In this document: in pieces, positions 1-8,977 of the stretch | Position numbering within the stretch: position 1 is the stretch's first letter | Layout of the letters: the number at the start of each line of letters is the position of its first letter | Virus record (IMG/VR): IMGVR_UViG_3300042402_002865 | Location: 1-50,406 of that record | Direction: 5' to 3' (one strand) | Length of the DNA: 50,406 nucleotides | Origin: a virus | Program-made: the position numbers and the translations under genes | The notes under the pieces: model-generated | Seen by the model: only the letters and a program-made list of their open reading frames with translations | Told to the model about the DNA's origin: nothing | Database searches by the model: none

Positions 1-3000
1 AAACAAAGGTTTTACCATTAGTTGATTGGAACCAGAGTTGACCTGCCAAAGGTGATGCAGGAGCTGTGTCAGAGATAGTTGCGCCACCGATAATGGTTTC
101 AGCAACCCATGCTGTGCCGTTCCATTTTAAGAACTGTCCAGAGGATGGCGACGTTACAGAAACATCACCAATATCATCAAGTGCATTGATTGTGGGGATT
201 GCTGCTGGGACCCATGACGACGAAGCTGACACATACTTGAGGAAGTACCCGTCAGGAGGTGCGGACGCACTGACATCACCGATGTCATCCAAGGTGTTAA
301 TAGTCGGGATGGTGCCGTTTACCCAGCGAGTTCCATCAAACTTTAAGAATTGACCGCTAATAGGGGCAGTGAACAAAACATCAGAAAGGTCGGTCAAGTC
401 TTCTACGAGGTCTGGCTCGCCACTTGCTTGTAGCCAATGGCTGTCGTAATAAACATAGGCTTCGAGCGTTGTTGAGTTAAACCAAATAGCACCCTCTGAT
501 GGACTTGACGGAGCGGTTGCAGAAATCGTTGCACCACCAATAATGGTTTCAGGAATCCAAGCGCTACCGTTCCACTTTAAGAATTGCCCAGAAGATGGAG
601 CAGACGCAGAAACATTGCCAATGTCGTCAAGGGCATTGATTGTTGGGACTGCTGCTGGAATCCATGCGGATGAAGCAGAAACATACTTAAGAAAGTTTCC
701 GTCTGATGGTGCTGATGCAGAAACATCGGATAAAAAGTCAAGGGTAGGAGTGGTTGGACCCCATGTTCCACCAGAACCATAACCAGGGGTAAATGCCAGA
801 ACTTGACCGGTAGTACCCCAGTATGGGTCTATTTGAAATGTGTATTCACCATTACCAAACGTAATGCTATTTGCGTCTAGCATTAAAGACCTGGTACCTG
901 ACTTAAACAGATTTATTCCATTTTCTGGGTGAACGGTCATATAAGCACCATCACCAAGTACCACATTTAAACCAGAAGTAGAACTTAATTCCAAATATGA
1001 CAAATCTTCATTACCATCAAGGCTTAAATAGTTTGTGCCTTTTTTCCATGTTGATGTAATGTTGTCATAGACCAATGGGTTGCCATTAGATGGTGCTGAA
1101 GCATTAACGTCACTGAGGTCGTCAAGTGTTGCATTCAGCGAAACAGAAGCAGAAGAGCCTTCTCCAGCCGTGTGTGTGACAGTAATACCAGTTCCTGCAA
1201 ACAAATCAGACATATAGTTGCCGACAGTGTCTGTTCCGAGGTTGATTGGGTCGTTGACCCATGCGGCACCGTTGTACTTAAGGAAGTCACCAGAAATAGC
1301 AGCCGATGCAGACACATCGCTAATATCATCAAGTATCGAAACTGCGAGCGAAGTAACAAAATCCTCAGAGGCAATGTCATAATACGTACTACCGTCGTCT
1401 GTAAATTCCCACTTATCAGACGTTTCGTTCCAACGAATAGTTGCATTTGGCGATGTTCCACGCTCAACTTCTATTCCAGCATTTGTCGTTGGCGAACCAG
1501 TGACATTGCTGTTTAAGACGACGATGTTGTCTTCAATCGAAAGTGTTTCGGTATTGAGCGTAGTGGTCGTTCCGTTGACAGTAAGGTTCCCACCCACAAC
1601 AACATCACCAGTTGTATTGACTTGCGCAAATGCAACAGATGCACTTGTATCTACCGCTTGTCCGATTGCAATTGTTGGACTTGAACCCTCTGCTGGCGTA
1701 TGTGTAACCGTGATTCCAGTTCCAGCCGTTACGTCGTTAACGTAATTGCCTGTCGTGTCGGTTCCAAGAGCAACGCTATTTGCTCCGATTGTCGTGCTAA
1801 TTGATGCATTAGCAGAACCATCAAAACTTACCGTTCCTGTTACATCACCAGTTAATTCAATTGTTCGTGAAGTAGCCAACTTTGTTGCAGTGGCGGCATT
1901 CCCGGTAGTAGAACCAGAACTTCCAGTTACATTGCCAGTCACATTACCAGTAACATCTCCAGTGACATTTCCAGTGACTGGTGCAGAAACATGTGCAAAA
2001 GTAACTGATGAACTAGTTCCCACTGCCTGTCCAATGGCAATTGTAGGACTTGTTCCTTCACCAGGAGTGTGCGTTACGGTAACGCCAGTTCCAGCAGTCA
2101 CATCATTGACGTAATTACCAGTTGTGTCAGTTCCGAGCGTAACGCTATTTGGCTGAATCGTTGCAGTGATGCTTGCATCTGCAGAACCGTTGAATGAAAC
2201 AGAACCAGAAACATCGCCAGCAAGCGAGATAGTCCGTGCTGTCTCAAGTGTTGAAGCCGTTGATGCATTACCAATCACCGGAGCGGTAACAGCAGCAAAA
2301 GTTACTGACGAAGAGGTCGCTACAGCTTGCCCGATTGCAATAGTTGGAGTCGCTGTTTCTCCTGAGTTGTTGGAGAGTGTTATTCCCGTTCCAGCGACAA
2401 GTGACGAAACATAATCACCAGAGGTATTCGTTCCGAGTGCAACATCGCCAAACGACAAATCTCCCGACCCATTGGTTTTTAGAACCGAACCAGCCGCACC
2501 ATCAGCACCAACTGCGCTAATAATTGACGCTTCTGTTGTACCAACAATTGTCGTGAAGTCCAAAACTCCAGAACCATTTGTAGTAAGTGCCTGTCCATTG
2601 GTTCCATCTCCACCAGCTGCAGAAATAATTGCTGCTGCATCAATGGCTGGGACAGAAGCCCATTCAAGACCTGTTGCCGTTGAAGAGTTTGCCTTTAAAT
2701 AAGTTCCATTCGCACCAACCGCTAGATTGTCTGCTGCACCATCGGCGGTTCCAACAATCAAATCACCTTTTGCTGTAACAGTGTCCAATACGAAGTTAAC
2801 TACACCACCGCCACCAACTTCCACCCAAACCGAATCGTAATAAATAAACATTACGCCGAGGATGGAATCAAACCACAAGTCACCAGCAGCCGGTGATGCT
2901 GGAGCAGACTCGCTTACGGTAACACTTGCGCCACCACCAGTTGGCTCTTGATTCGTCCAGTATGTTCCGTTCCACGTAAGAACATCGCCAGCAGCAACGG

Positions 3001-3358
3001 AAGCAGTGGTTACATCAGATAGGTCATTGAGTAGACCAACTGTGCTTGCGGTTCCTGGGACAAACTTTGTGCCATTGAATTTAAGAACTTGGTCTGAAGT
3101 TGCTCCAGTTGGGTCAATTTCTGTTCCAGAAACAAATAGACCAGCGGCCTTAAATGTGTCGTCTGTCTTTAGAACATTCGGAGCATCTCTGTAAAGATTT
3201 GTATCGGAGGCAGCATCACCAGAACCCCAAACAATACGACCACCAGCCTGTATTTGGATTCGTGAATAAACGTCTTGGTCTACATAGATGGTAAACGCAT
3301 CGGAGCCAGCAGAAGCAAGTTGGCGAACGGTAATAGGGACTATGAATTTCTGAGCCAC
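1..3358 (-). CDS. Large modular tail fibre protein (partial, C-terminus outside window)
   Basis: The minus-strand reading frame opens at a GTG at 3358, preceded by a GAGG ribosome binding site, and was still in frame at position 2 where I checked it, so the C-terminus lies beyond the window. The N-terminus reads VAQKFIVPITVRQL. Further on are repeated modules of the type APASPAAGDLWFDS, which recur at the very left edge, and sections such as NGTKFVPGT, LNDLSDVTT and NGTYW. A run of TGDVTG/GNVTG repeats around 1930-1980 is followed by a section like KLATSRTIELTGDVTGTVSF. This composition of short Gly/Thr/Val beta repeats is typical of phage tail fibres that adsorb to the host surface. Its first residues resemble those of the next fibre gene (MAQKFL), suggesting a shared attachment to the baseplate. 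I sampled the frame at several points but did not translate every codon. Confidence 0.85.
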   Translation of the reverse strand, partial: MAQKFIVPITVRQLASAGSDAFTIYVDQDVYSRIQIQAGGRIVWGSGDAASDTNLYRDAPNVLKTDDTFKAAGLFVSGTEIDPTGATSDQVLKFNGTKFVPGTASTVGLLNDLSDVTTASVAAGDVLTWNGTYWTNQEPTGGGASVTVSESAPASPAAGDLWFDSILGVMFIYYDSVWVEVGGGGVVNFVLDTVTAKGDLIVGTADGAADNLAVGANGTYLKANSSTATGLEWASVPAIDAAAIISAAGGDGTNGQALTTNGSGVLDFTTIVGTTEASIISAVGADGAAGSVLKTNGSGDLSFGDVALGTNTSGDYVSSLVAGTGITLSNNSGETATPTIAIGQAVATSSSVTFAAVTAPVIGNASTASTLETARTISLAGDVSGSVSFNGSADASITATIQPNSVTLGTDTTGNYVNDVTAGTGVTVTHTPGEGTSPTIAIGQAVGTSSSVTFAHVSAPVTGNVTGDVTGNVTGNVTGSSGSTTGNAATATKLATSRTIELTGDVTGTVSFDGSANASISTTIGANSVALGTDTTGNYVNDVTAGTGITVTHTPAEGSSPTIAIGQAVDTSASVAFAQVNTTGDVVVGGNLTVNGTTTTLNTETLSIEDNIVVLNSNVTGSPTTNAGIEVERGTSPNATIRWNETSDKWEFTDDGSTYYDIASEDFVTSLAVSILDDISDVSASAAISGDFLKYNGAAWVNDPINLGTDTVGNYMSDLFAGTGITVTHTAGEGSSASVSLNATLDDLSDVNASAPSNGNPLVYDNITSTWKKGTNYLSLDGNEDLSYLELSSTSGLNVVLGDGAYMTVHPENGINLFKSGTRSLMLDANSITFGNGEYTFQIDPYWGTTGQVLAFTPGYGSGGTWGPTTPTLDFLSDVSASAPSDGNFLKYVSASSAWIPAAVPTINALDDIGNVSASAPSSGQFLKWNGSAWIPETIIGGATISATAPSSPSEGAIWFNSTTLEAYVYYDSHWLQASGEPDLVEDLTDLSDVLFTAPISGQFLKFDGTRWVNGTIPTINTLDDIGDVSASAPPDGYFLKYVSASSSWVPAAIPTINALDDIGDVSVTSPSSGQFLKWNGTAWVAETIIGGATISDTAPASPLAGQLWFQSTNGKTFV

Positions 3359-3384
3359 GACCTCAATCGTTTCTTTTAGTTCGG

Positions 3385-3402
3385 CTAGCCCCTCAAGGCT
3401 AA
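3385..3402 (-). terminator. Hairpin between two fibre genes, possible attenuator
   Basis: In the 58-base gap between the 440-aa fibre gene and the large fibre gene, the minus strand carries a 6-bp stem (TTAGCC with GGCTAG, one wobble pair) around a 6-base loop. No T-run follows, so it is not a classic intrinsic terminator. It could tune expression of the downstream fibre. Confidence 0.25.
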
Positions 3403-3416
3403 TCTATGGTTGAAAT

Positions 3417-4739
3417 TTAGCCTGTTACTACAATTCTGTAATCACCAGCAGTGATTGTGCCTAGCAATGTAACGGAGATGGTGTCAGCATTTGAGCGGAG
3501 CACGTCTCCGTAAACAGTGGCACCAGTAGAGACTTCAACAATCTGAACGCTTACGTCAAGAGTGTTGAAATTGTGAGTGACCGTTGTCGTTGAGGTTCCA
3601 CCAGCAGAAGCGGCACAAGCCTGAGCTGCAACGCGCGCGAGTGTTGAAGTGGTTGTAGTAACTGCACCAGCGCTGGTTTTGATACCGAGATTTGTACGGG
3701 CACCTGCGGCAGTTGACGAGCCAGTACCACCGTCTGCAACGGCAACGTCTGTGCCATTCCAAACACCCGTAGTAATCGTGCCAAGGGTTGTGATGCTTGA
3801 CTGACCAACATAGGTTGAGGCAATATCAACGGCATCACTAGTGATGGCAGTTCTGTCGGCGACTACGTTGACATTGATTGTATTTCCGCTTTGGGTAATA
3901 CCATCACCAGCAACGAATGAGCCAGCTCCGGAAAACTGTGTCCAAGCAATCGACGATGAGCCAACAGTGATAGTTCCGTTTGTTGATACAACAAAACCCT
4001 TATCGGAGTTGGTAGTACCTTCTTCGACAAAGGTGAATGTTCCTGGCTTTAGTTCTCCAGTATCAGCAGTGCCGTTTGCATCCGATGAACGAGAAGCAGC
4101 ACCAGAAGTAACAGCAACGTAGATGCCGTTCTCTGTATCGGTTCCTTGGTTCTTTACGAGAACACGGTCACCTGCAACAAGTGTTACACCGTCAATTACA
4201 TCGCCAGCCTCAAGGTCTGAGGAAAGGTTGATTGCGCCAGTTGTTGCAACTCTTACGGATTGCTTGACATCAAGACCTTGACGGGCGGCATCTACATAGC
4301 CCTTTGTGGCAATGTGTGCGGCATCTGTTGGGGTTGCAACCTTTGCGTTTCCTGAGCCATCTCGCTGAACAAGCTTGTTAGCGGTTGCATCTGGGGTGGA
4401 ATCTGCAAGCTTCGTGAAGTCCGAAGCAGACATCAAACCAGCACTTGCTGATGTTGCAAGATTTGGGGTAATCGTGATTTGTCCGTTAGATTCAACAATG
4501 GTCAGCGCTGTCGAATGTGACCCGCCTGCGATTACACCAGCCTGTTCGCCATACCCAGCAACAACTTTTCTCCATGCAGTAGCGGTGGCATCGTAAATTT
4601 TAATAACTCCATCGGTGCTATTAAAATACATTCGACCATCAAATAGGTCGGTGCTCGGGTCGAAGGCGAGTACTTCAAAAGTACCTTTAATCAGTTGATT
4701 CTGATTGAGGTCAATATTAGTTAGAAATTTTTGTGCCAT
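3417..4739 (-). CDS. Tail fibre or receptor-binding structural protein, 440 aa
   Basis: The gene starts at ATG 4739 behind an AGGCAGGAAC ribosome binding site. The N-terminus MAQKFLTNIDLNQNQL resembles that of the next fibre (VAQKFI), hinting at a common anchor. Around residues 130-150 is the phage-fibre signature with NKLVQRDGSGN and AHIATKGYVDAA. Next comes a domain with LEAGDVIDGVTLVAGDRVLV and ENGIYV, widespread in phage fibre proteins. Near residue 335 is an ADGGTGSSTAAGARTNLG segment typical of fibre shafts. The C-terminal 80 residues (THNFNTLDVSVQIV to the DYRIVVTG end) look like a beta-sandwich tip domain. It is probably a virion component of the adhesion apparatus. The receptor is unknown. 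Confidence 0.8.
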   Translation of the reverse strand: MAQKFLTNIDLNQNQLIKGTFEVLAFDPSTDLFDGRMYFNSTDGVIKIYDATATAWRKVVAGYGEQAGVIAGGSHSTALTIVESNGQITITPNLATSASAGLMSASDFTKLADSTPDATANKLVQRDGSGNAKVATPTDAAHIATKGYVDAARQGLDVKQSVRVATTGAINLSSDLEAGDVIDGVTLVAGDRVLVKNQGTDTENGIYVAVTSGAASRSSDANGTADTGELKPGTFTFVEEGTTNSDKGFVVSTNGTITVGSSSIAWTQFSGAGSFVAGDGITQSGNTINVNVVADRTAITSDAVDIASTYVGQSSITTLGTITTGVWNGTDVAVADGGTGSSTAAGARTNLGIKTSAGAVTTTTSTLARVAAQACAASAGGTSTTTVTHNFNTLDVSVQIVEVSTGATVYGDVLRSNADTISVTLLGTITAGDYRIVVTG

Positions 4740-4749
4740 TGTTCCTGCC

Positions 4750-5124
4750 TTATGTTAAATAGGCGTACCCGGAAAAAGGTGTAGTAAAAAACACCGTCAC
4801 CTGAGAATCCGTGCTACCCGTATATTGTACTTCACCAGTAACGTTGGTTTGAGCAGAATCAACCACTGTTACGGATGGTTTTCCACCAAGAGTGTGATTA
4901 ATAACCCAAGTTGATGATGCAGCTTGCTGGGTGTGAACATGCCTACGCGCATTCCCGCCCATCGCGGCAAGTCGTACACTTACGTTGTTTGGAGCATCTT
5001 GGTTGACGACTACGGTGTTGGGGGTGTCCTCGTGGACATTTACCTGATTTACCCCTTCTTGGGTTACATTGACCAGATTGGGGATGTCATCAAGAATTAT
5101 GACATTATTTGGGACATTGCTCAC
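4750..5124 (-). CDS. Small fibre/baseplate accessory protein with Asn-Val repeats, 124 aa
   Basis: Translation starts at GTG 5124, overlapping the upstream stop as GTGA, so the two genes are probably translationally coupled. The N-terminal half holds a degenerate repeat of about 13 residues with cores such as PNNVIIL, PNLVNVTQ, VNQVNVHED, PNTVVVNQD and PNNVSV, which suggests a narrow beta structure. The C-terminal half (from HVHTQQAASSTWVINHTLGG to the FSGYAYLT end) resembles the beta-sandwich tip seen in many phage fibre proteins, where an HNLGxxPxVTV-type segment recurs. It most likely joins or decorates the fibres encoded downstream. No enzymatic motif was seen. Confidence 0.6.
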   Translation of the reverse strand: MSNVPNNVIILDDIPNLVNVTQEGVNQVNVHEDTPNTVVVNQDAPNNVSVRLAAMGGNARRHVHTQQAASSTWVINHTLGGKPSVTVVDSAQTNVTGEVQYTGSTDSQVTVFFTTPFSGYAYLT

Positions 5125-5513
5125 TTGGTGACCTCTGGAATGAGCGTGAATGTACCTCTAACCACTTTTGAGACAAAACCATTTGGTGCAATAACCTCAA
5201 GGTCATAGACGCCACTGGTTGTAATGGATGCCGTAACTGCATCGCTCAAGAATACGTGAATCTGGTTATTTGCTGAGGCAGGATTCACTTCAAGCCTGCC
5301 TGGAGCACTTGCAGAAGACGAATTCACATTGATAATCACCGTATCCGAGTCAGCCGTTCGCCGGATTTGCATCCGAGCAGAATGACCAGATAGGTCATAG
5401 TTTTCAAAGGTATTCCCTGTTGGGTCGGCTAGGAGGTCTGGTTGTTCTATTTTGAAAACACGAAGAAACGTTGAACCCTGTTCACACGTCATGTTGTAAA
5501 TTCCAGCAATCAT
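5121..5513 (-). CDS. Small structural (baseplate or fibre accessory) protein, 130 aa
   Basis: This gene sits between the holin and the fibre genes and overlaps the downstream gene by four bases (GTGA). The start MIAGIYNMTCEQGSTFLRVFKI and the mid-protein YDLSGHSARMQIRR, followed by a YDLEVI and FTLIPEV ending, match the general pattern of small BppU-like or baseplate upper domains. In these, an input-strand motif with GxTF and an R-M-Q-I-R strand build a compact beta barrel. The family resemblance is by pattern only. Context supports a virion role. Confidence 0.55.
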   Translation of the reverse strand: MIAGIYNMTCEQGSTFLRVFKIEQPDLLADPTGNTFENYDLSGHSARMQIRRTADSDTVIINVNSSSASAPGRLEVNPASANNQIHVFLSDAVTASITTSGVYDLEVIAPNGFVSKVVRGTFTLIPEVTK

Positions 5514-5583
5514 GAACAGCCTTTCCCAATCAAATGCCTAAAAGATTGTAGATTAGGAACTGCTATTAAATAAGCAGGTTTTA

Positions 5584-5799
5584 TCAAACGACTGAAGCAG
5601 AACCCTTATTTGGACCAACCTTCTTGAGGCCCATTGCCATTGCTATTGAAAGGGCAACCGCTGAAGCCGCAATCTTGAAATTGTCCATATTGGCAAGAGC
5701 ATCAGGATTTGCGCCCATAGCGACCCATGCACCCAAATACGCCTGAATGAATGTTCTTGCAGCACGTTCAACTGTGTCCTTTAAGAAATTGGTGGTCAT
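5584..5799 (-). CDS. r1t-type holin, 71 aa
   Basis: This 71-residue protein has an N-terminal amphipathic stretch (FLKDTVERAARTFIQAYLGAW) and a hydrophobic segment with AASAVALSIAMAMGL. A short charged tail (KKVGPNKGSASVV) ends in the SASxV motif typical of r1t-type phage holins common in actinophages. Holins form lesions in the inner membrane that release or activate the endolysin at the end of infection. The start is well fixed by a strong AAGGAGAC ribosome binding site seven bases before the ATG. No endolysin gene lies next to it in this window, which is unusual. It is divergently oriented from the sugar cassette, with 56 bases between start codons. Confidence 0.8.
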   Translation of the reverse strand: MTTNFLKDTVERAARTFIQAYLGAWVAMGANPDALANMDNFKIAASAVALSIAMAMGLKKVGPNKGSASVV

Positions 5800-5855
5800 T
5801 TCGTCTCCTTGTTCGGCTATTACATTTTACCATAGTGCTAACATTTGGGGACTTT
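5800..5855. promoter_or_regulatory. Divergent intergenic region, holin / sugar cassette
   Basis: This 56-base AT-rich gap separates divergent start codons. It holds the AAGGAGAC ribosome binding site of the holin on the minus strand and a GGGGA site before the plus-strand glycosyltransferase. A plus-strand promoter must lie here or inside the holin gene, since the cassette opposes all its neighbours. I could not pick out a convincing -35/-10 pair. Confidence 0.35.
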
Positions 5856-6950
5856 ATGAGAAAAAAACAGAAACCGACTATTGGCTACTTAACCAGCGAC
5901 TGGGCTTGGGGGACCGACCCATTACAACCAAATGGTTGTGCTTGGTATAGATGCAAACTTCCAGCAGACCAATTGGCAAAACGTGGCTGGATAACTGCCT
6001 TGGGTTTGCCAGGATTCAGCCCACAAAATGGTTTCGGCATGGTCATTGACGGCGGGAAAGCACTTCACGGCTGGGACATCATAGTTTTTAAACTGCTTAT
6101 GAAAAGGGAGGTTCTTGAGTACCTTCCACGAGCCATGGAGATGGGTCAGAAAATTGTCGTCGATGTTGATGACTGGTTTGAGGGTTTATCTTCAACAAAC
6201 AGGGCATATCAAGCAACTGACCCCAAAGCAAACCCCGACGACAACCGTGAAATATATGCAGAAATTATTCAAAATGCAACTGCAGTAACTACATCAAGCC
6301 CCTTCCTCTACGACTTCTATAAAGCAAAAAGAGACAATGTATATCTGGTGAGAAATGGAATTGATACTGAGAGATGGGAAAAAAGAATCCCACGGATGAA
6401 TCACAGGTTGAGACTTGGTTGGGTTGGGGCGACGCCTTGGCGTTCTGGCGACCTTGAAACTCTCTCCCCATGGATTGGAGAATATCTACTGAGTAGGAAG
6501 ATGTATTTTCACCACTCAGGGCATACGGAAAATGGAGCACCAAGGGCATGTGACCAGATGAGAATCCACGAAAACATTTCCAGAACCCAACCCCTAGTTC
6601 CAATTAACATATACCCAAAGTTGTTTAAGGAGATTGATATTGGAATTGTTCCTTTGAACAATGTACCTTTCAATCATGCGAAATCTTTTATCAAGGGGCT
6701 TGAATATGCTGCTGCTGGGGTTCCGTTCGTTGCATCGTATTCACCAGAGTACCAATACCTAGCGGACAATGGAATTGGGAGAATTGCAAACAATCAAGAA
6801 GAGTGGATTTATCACCTTGACCAATTAAGAGACATTCAGACTAGACGTGACGAGATTGAACACAACTACGAGATGCTAAAGAACTTCTCAATGGAGGCTA
6901 GAGCCGACGACTGGGAAGCAGTAATGACCGAAATACGAGAGAAGTCATAG
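5856..6950 (+). CDS. Glycosyltransferase, GT4-like, 364 aa
   Basis: This is the first gene of the plus-strand cassette. The frame is open from 5751, but the likely start is ATG 5856 (MRKKQKPTIGYLTSDWAWGTD), which follows a GGGGA site and avoids a long overlap with the divergent holin. The C-terminal half carries the GT-B donor-binding pattern: FKEIDIGIVPLNNVPFN, then KSFIKGLEYAAAGVPFVAS. This matches the K..E..A.G.P.V element of GT4-type glycosyltransferases. An IVVDVDDWFEGL segment precedes the acceptor/donor linker (DNVYLVRNGIDTERW). It probably transfers a sugar from a nucleotide donor. The acceptor, whether virion protein, host surface glycan or phage DNA, cannot be told from sequence. 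Confidence 0.8.
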   Translation: MRKKQKPTIGYLTSDWAWGTDPLQPNGCAWYRCKLPADQLAKRGWITALGLPGFSPQNGFGMVIDGGKALHGWDIIVFKLLMKREVLEYLPRAMEMGQKIVVDVDDWFEGLSSTNRAYQATDPKANPDDNREIYAEIIQNATAVTTSSPFLYDFYKAKRDNVYLVRNGIDTERWEKRIPRMNHRLRLGWVGATPWRSGDLETLSPWIGEYLLSRKMYFHHSGHTENGAPRACDQMRIHENISRTQPLVPINIYPKLFKEIDIGIVPLNNVPFNHAKSFIKGLEYAAAGVPFVASYSPEYQYLADNGIGRIANNQEEWIYHLDQLRDIQTRRDEIEHNYEMLKNFSMEARADDWEAVMTEIREKS

Positions 6951-6957
6951 GCTCCAA

Positions 6958-7614
6958 GTGAGTGATATTTCTTTTACATTTGGCATAATCACCGTCTACG
7001 AGGACAAGCAAAGACTTTCCGAGATGGTGGAAAATATTCGCAATTTACAAGTTCCCAACTTTGAGATACTCATTCTTGGCGGTGGGGATTCATCTGGGAT
7101 AGATGGGCATGATGTCGTAAAAATTGACTTTGATGAATCAATCAAGCCGAGGTGGATTACAAGGAAGAAAAATATTCTTGTACAAAATGCAAAATACGAG
7201 AATATCGTACTAATGCACGACTACCACTTATTTGACGAAAAGTGGTACGAAGAATTTAAGTCATTTGGTACGGACTGGGATATTTGCTCATGCCCCCAGT
7301 ATCTAATAAACGGAGCTAGAAATCCAATGGATTGGTCACTATGGGACAAGCCAGGTCATGGCCGAGCGTGGTCGCTTGACTATGACGACTGGACGCAGAC
7401 TCAATACATGTATATTTCCGGCGGTTTCTTTATTGTCAAAAAACATGTGATGCTTGAAGAACCCCTTGACGAATCACGCGGATGGAACGAAGAAGAAGAT
7501 GTTGAATGGTCAATGCGCATTCGTGATAAGTATGTAATGAAATGCAATGGGAAAAGCATTGTTCGTCACAATAAATGGCACAGGCATGCAGGACCTAATC
7601 CAAATGAAAAGTAA
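6958..7614 (+). CDS. Glycosyltransferase, GT2-like (GT-A fold), 218 aa
   Basis: The start is GTG 6958, seven bases after the previous stop. The N-terminus FTFGIITVYEDKQRLSEMV followed by NFEILILGGGDSSG is the nucleotide-binding beta-alpha-beta of GT2 enzymes. VLMHDYHLF stands where the DxD-type metal-binding motif is expected. WNEEEDVEWSMRIRD near residue 185 is the conserved ED..(W/S).R catalytic-base region. At 218 residues it is a bare catalytic domain without membrane helices, so presumably cytoplasmic. Its end overlaps the next gene by 11 bases, which suggests coupled translation. Confidence 0.8.
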   Translation: MSDISFTFGIITVYEDKQRLSEMVENIRNLQVPNFEILILGGGDSSGIDGHDVVKIDFDESIKPRWITRKKNILVQNAKYENIVLMHDYHLFDEKWYEEFKSFGTDWDICSCPQYLINGARNPMDWSLWDKPGHGRAWSLDYDDWTQTQYMYISGGFFIVKKHVMLEEPLDESRGWNEEEDVEWSMRIRDKYVMKCNGKSIVRHNKWHRHAGPNPNEK

Positions 7615-8977
7615 CTTTCTTGTCATCTTTGACCTTGACGGTGTTTTGATTGAGTCAAGAGAGGTTCACTACGACTCCCTTAATATTGCTTTGAGTAGAG
7701 TCGGAAAAGAATACATAATTTCACAAGAAGAGCATCTGTCAAAATACGACGGATTAGGCACTACAACCAAATTAAAGATGCTGACGGAAGAAAAGGGTCT
7801 TCCAGAATCAATGCATCAACAGGTGTGGGAAGACAAGCAAAAAGCGACCCTTAAAATACTCGCAGACTTCCCAAAAAACTATGTAGCGATTGACATAATG
7901 CAGACCCTCAAGGAAAAGGGCTGGCGGATTGCCGTTGCTTCAAATGCCATACGAGACACCGTGATAACGGCGCTTGACGCAATCGGGGTACTTAAGTATG
8001 TGAGTTACATTATGAGTAATGAGGATGTAAGGAACCACAAGCCACATCCAGAGATGTACTGGCAGTGCATGGTCTCCCTTGATGCAGCACCAGCAAATAC
8101 TATAATTATTGAGGATTCACATGTCGGCAGAGAGGGGGCGCTCAGTTCTGGAGCAAACCTACATGCAATCAAGAATGCTGATGACCTTAGTAAAGAGCGT
8201 CTAATGCGCTTCGTTAACGAAATTGAAACAAGGGGCAAAAAGCCTGTTGCATGGAGGAATGAAAAGATGAATGTTTTAATACCAATGGCAGGTGCTGGTT
8301 CCCGCTTTGCACAGGCTGGTTACACGTTTCCGAAACCATTGATTGAAGTCAACGGAAAGCCAATGATTCAGGTTGTTGTCGAGAATTTGAATGTGGATGC
8401 ACACTTCATTTTCCTAGTGCAAAAAGAGCATTACGAGAAATACAACCTAAAACAAGTCCTAGGTCTGATAAAGCCAGGATGCGACATTGTTCTAGTTGAT
8501 GGGATGACAGAAGGCGCTGCATGCACAACCCTGCTGGCATCAGGACTCATAGATAATGAAGAACCATTGTTGATGGCAAACTCCGACCAAATAGTTGACT
8601 GGAATAGCAACGAGTGTTTGTATGCATTTGGTGCAGAAGGGGTAGACGGTGGAATCCTTACCTTCAAGGCAACCCATCCAAAGTGGTCTTATGCAAAGCT
8701 TGGTGGTGATGGTCTTGTTTCTGAAGTGGCAGAGAAGAATCCAATATCGGACAATGCAACCGTCGGTATTTACTACTGGAAGCATGGCTCTGATTATGTT
8801 AAATATGCCAACCAAATGATTGAAAAAGACATTAGAACAAATAACGAGTTTTATGTCTGTCCAGTATTCAATGAAGCAATTCAAGATGGGAAAAAAATTC
8901 GGATTAAAGAAGTTCCCAAGATGTGGGGCATTGGAACACCAGAAGACCTCAATTACTACTTGGAGAACAACAAATGA
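7604..8977 (+). CDS. HAD phosphatase-sugar nucleotidyltransferase fusion, 457 aa
   Basis: The start chosen is ATG 7604, giving FLVIFDLDGVLIES at the N-terminus; a longer frame from 7547 would run deep into the upstream gene. Residues 1-220 form a HAD hydrolase: nucleophile D10 and acid D12 in DLDG, a VASNA motif, KPHPEMY with its lysine, and IIEDSHVG. Residues 222-457 form an NTP-transferase: GAGSRFAQAGYTFPKPLIEV gives the GxGxRF...PKP signature, followed by KPMIQ and MANSDQ in the metal-binding position. The end reads GIGTPEDLNYYL. Such fusions activate a sugar by dephosphorylation and nucleotide transfer. The exact sugar is unknown. A strong internal ribosome binding site lies between the domains. 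The stop overlaps the next gene as ATGA. Confidence 0.85.
   Translation: MKSNFLVIFDLDGVLIESREVHYDSLNIALSRVGKEYIISQEEHLSKYDGLGTTTKLKMLTEEKGLPESMHQQVWEDKQKATLKILADFPKNYVAIDIMQTLKEKGWRIAVASNAIRDTVITALDAIGVLKYVSYIMSNEDVRNHKPHPEMYWQCMVSLDAAPANTIIIEDSHVGREGALSSGANLHAIKNADDLSKERLMRFVNEIETRGKKPVAWRNEKMNVLIPMAGAGSRFAQAGYTFPKPLIEVNGKPMIQVVVENLNVDAHFIFLVQKEHYEKYNLKQVLGLIKPGCDIVLVDGMTEGAACTTLLASGLIDNEEPLLMANSDQIVDWNSNECLYAFGAEGVDGGILTFKATHPKWSYAKLGGDGLVSEVAEKNPISDNATVGIYYWKHGSDYVKYANQMIEKDIRTNNEFYVCPVFNEAIQDGKKIRIKEVPKMWGIGTPEDLNYYLENNK
8253..8269 (+). promoter_or_regulatory. Internal ribosome binding site before the nucleotidyltransferase domain
   Basis: GGAGGA at 8253-8258 lies eight bases before an in-frame ATG at 8267, exactly where the HAD domain ends and the nucleotidyltransferase domain (MNVLIPMAGAGSRF) begins. 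It could allow separate production of the C-terminal enzyme as well as the fusion. Confidence 0.55.

Noticed and set aside
1500-2700. Several plus-strand open frames of 80-120 codons opposite the large fibre gene
   Set aside because: They are antisense shadows of the repetitive Val/Thr/Gly-rich fibre. They have no ribosome binding sites and low-complexity products.
5560-5582. Inverted repeat CTGCT/AGCAG followed by GTTTTAT on the plus strand
   Set aside because: There is no plus-strand gene upstream to terminate, and on the minus strand no T-run follows.
5751-5855. A longer N-terminus for the first glycosyltransferase from ATG 5751
   Set aside because: It would overlap the divergent holin, has no ribosome binding site, and its sequence does not look like the family start. 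ATG 5856 is better.
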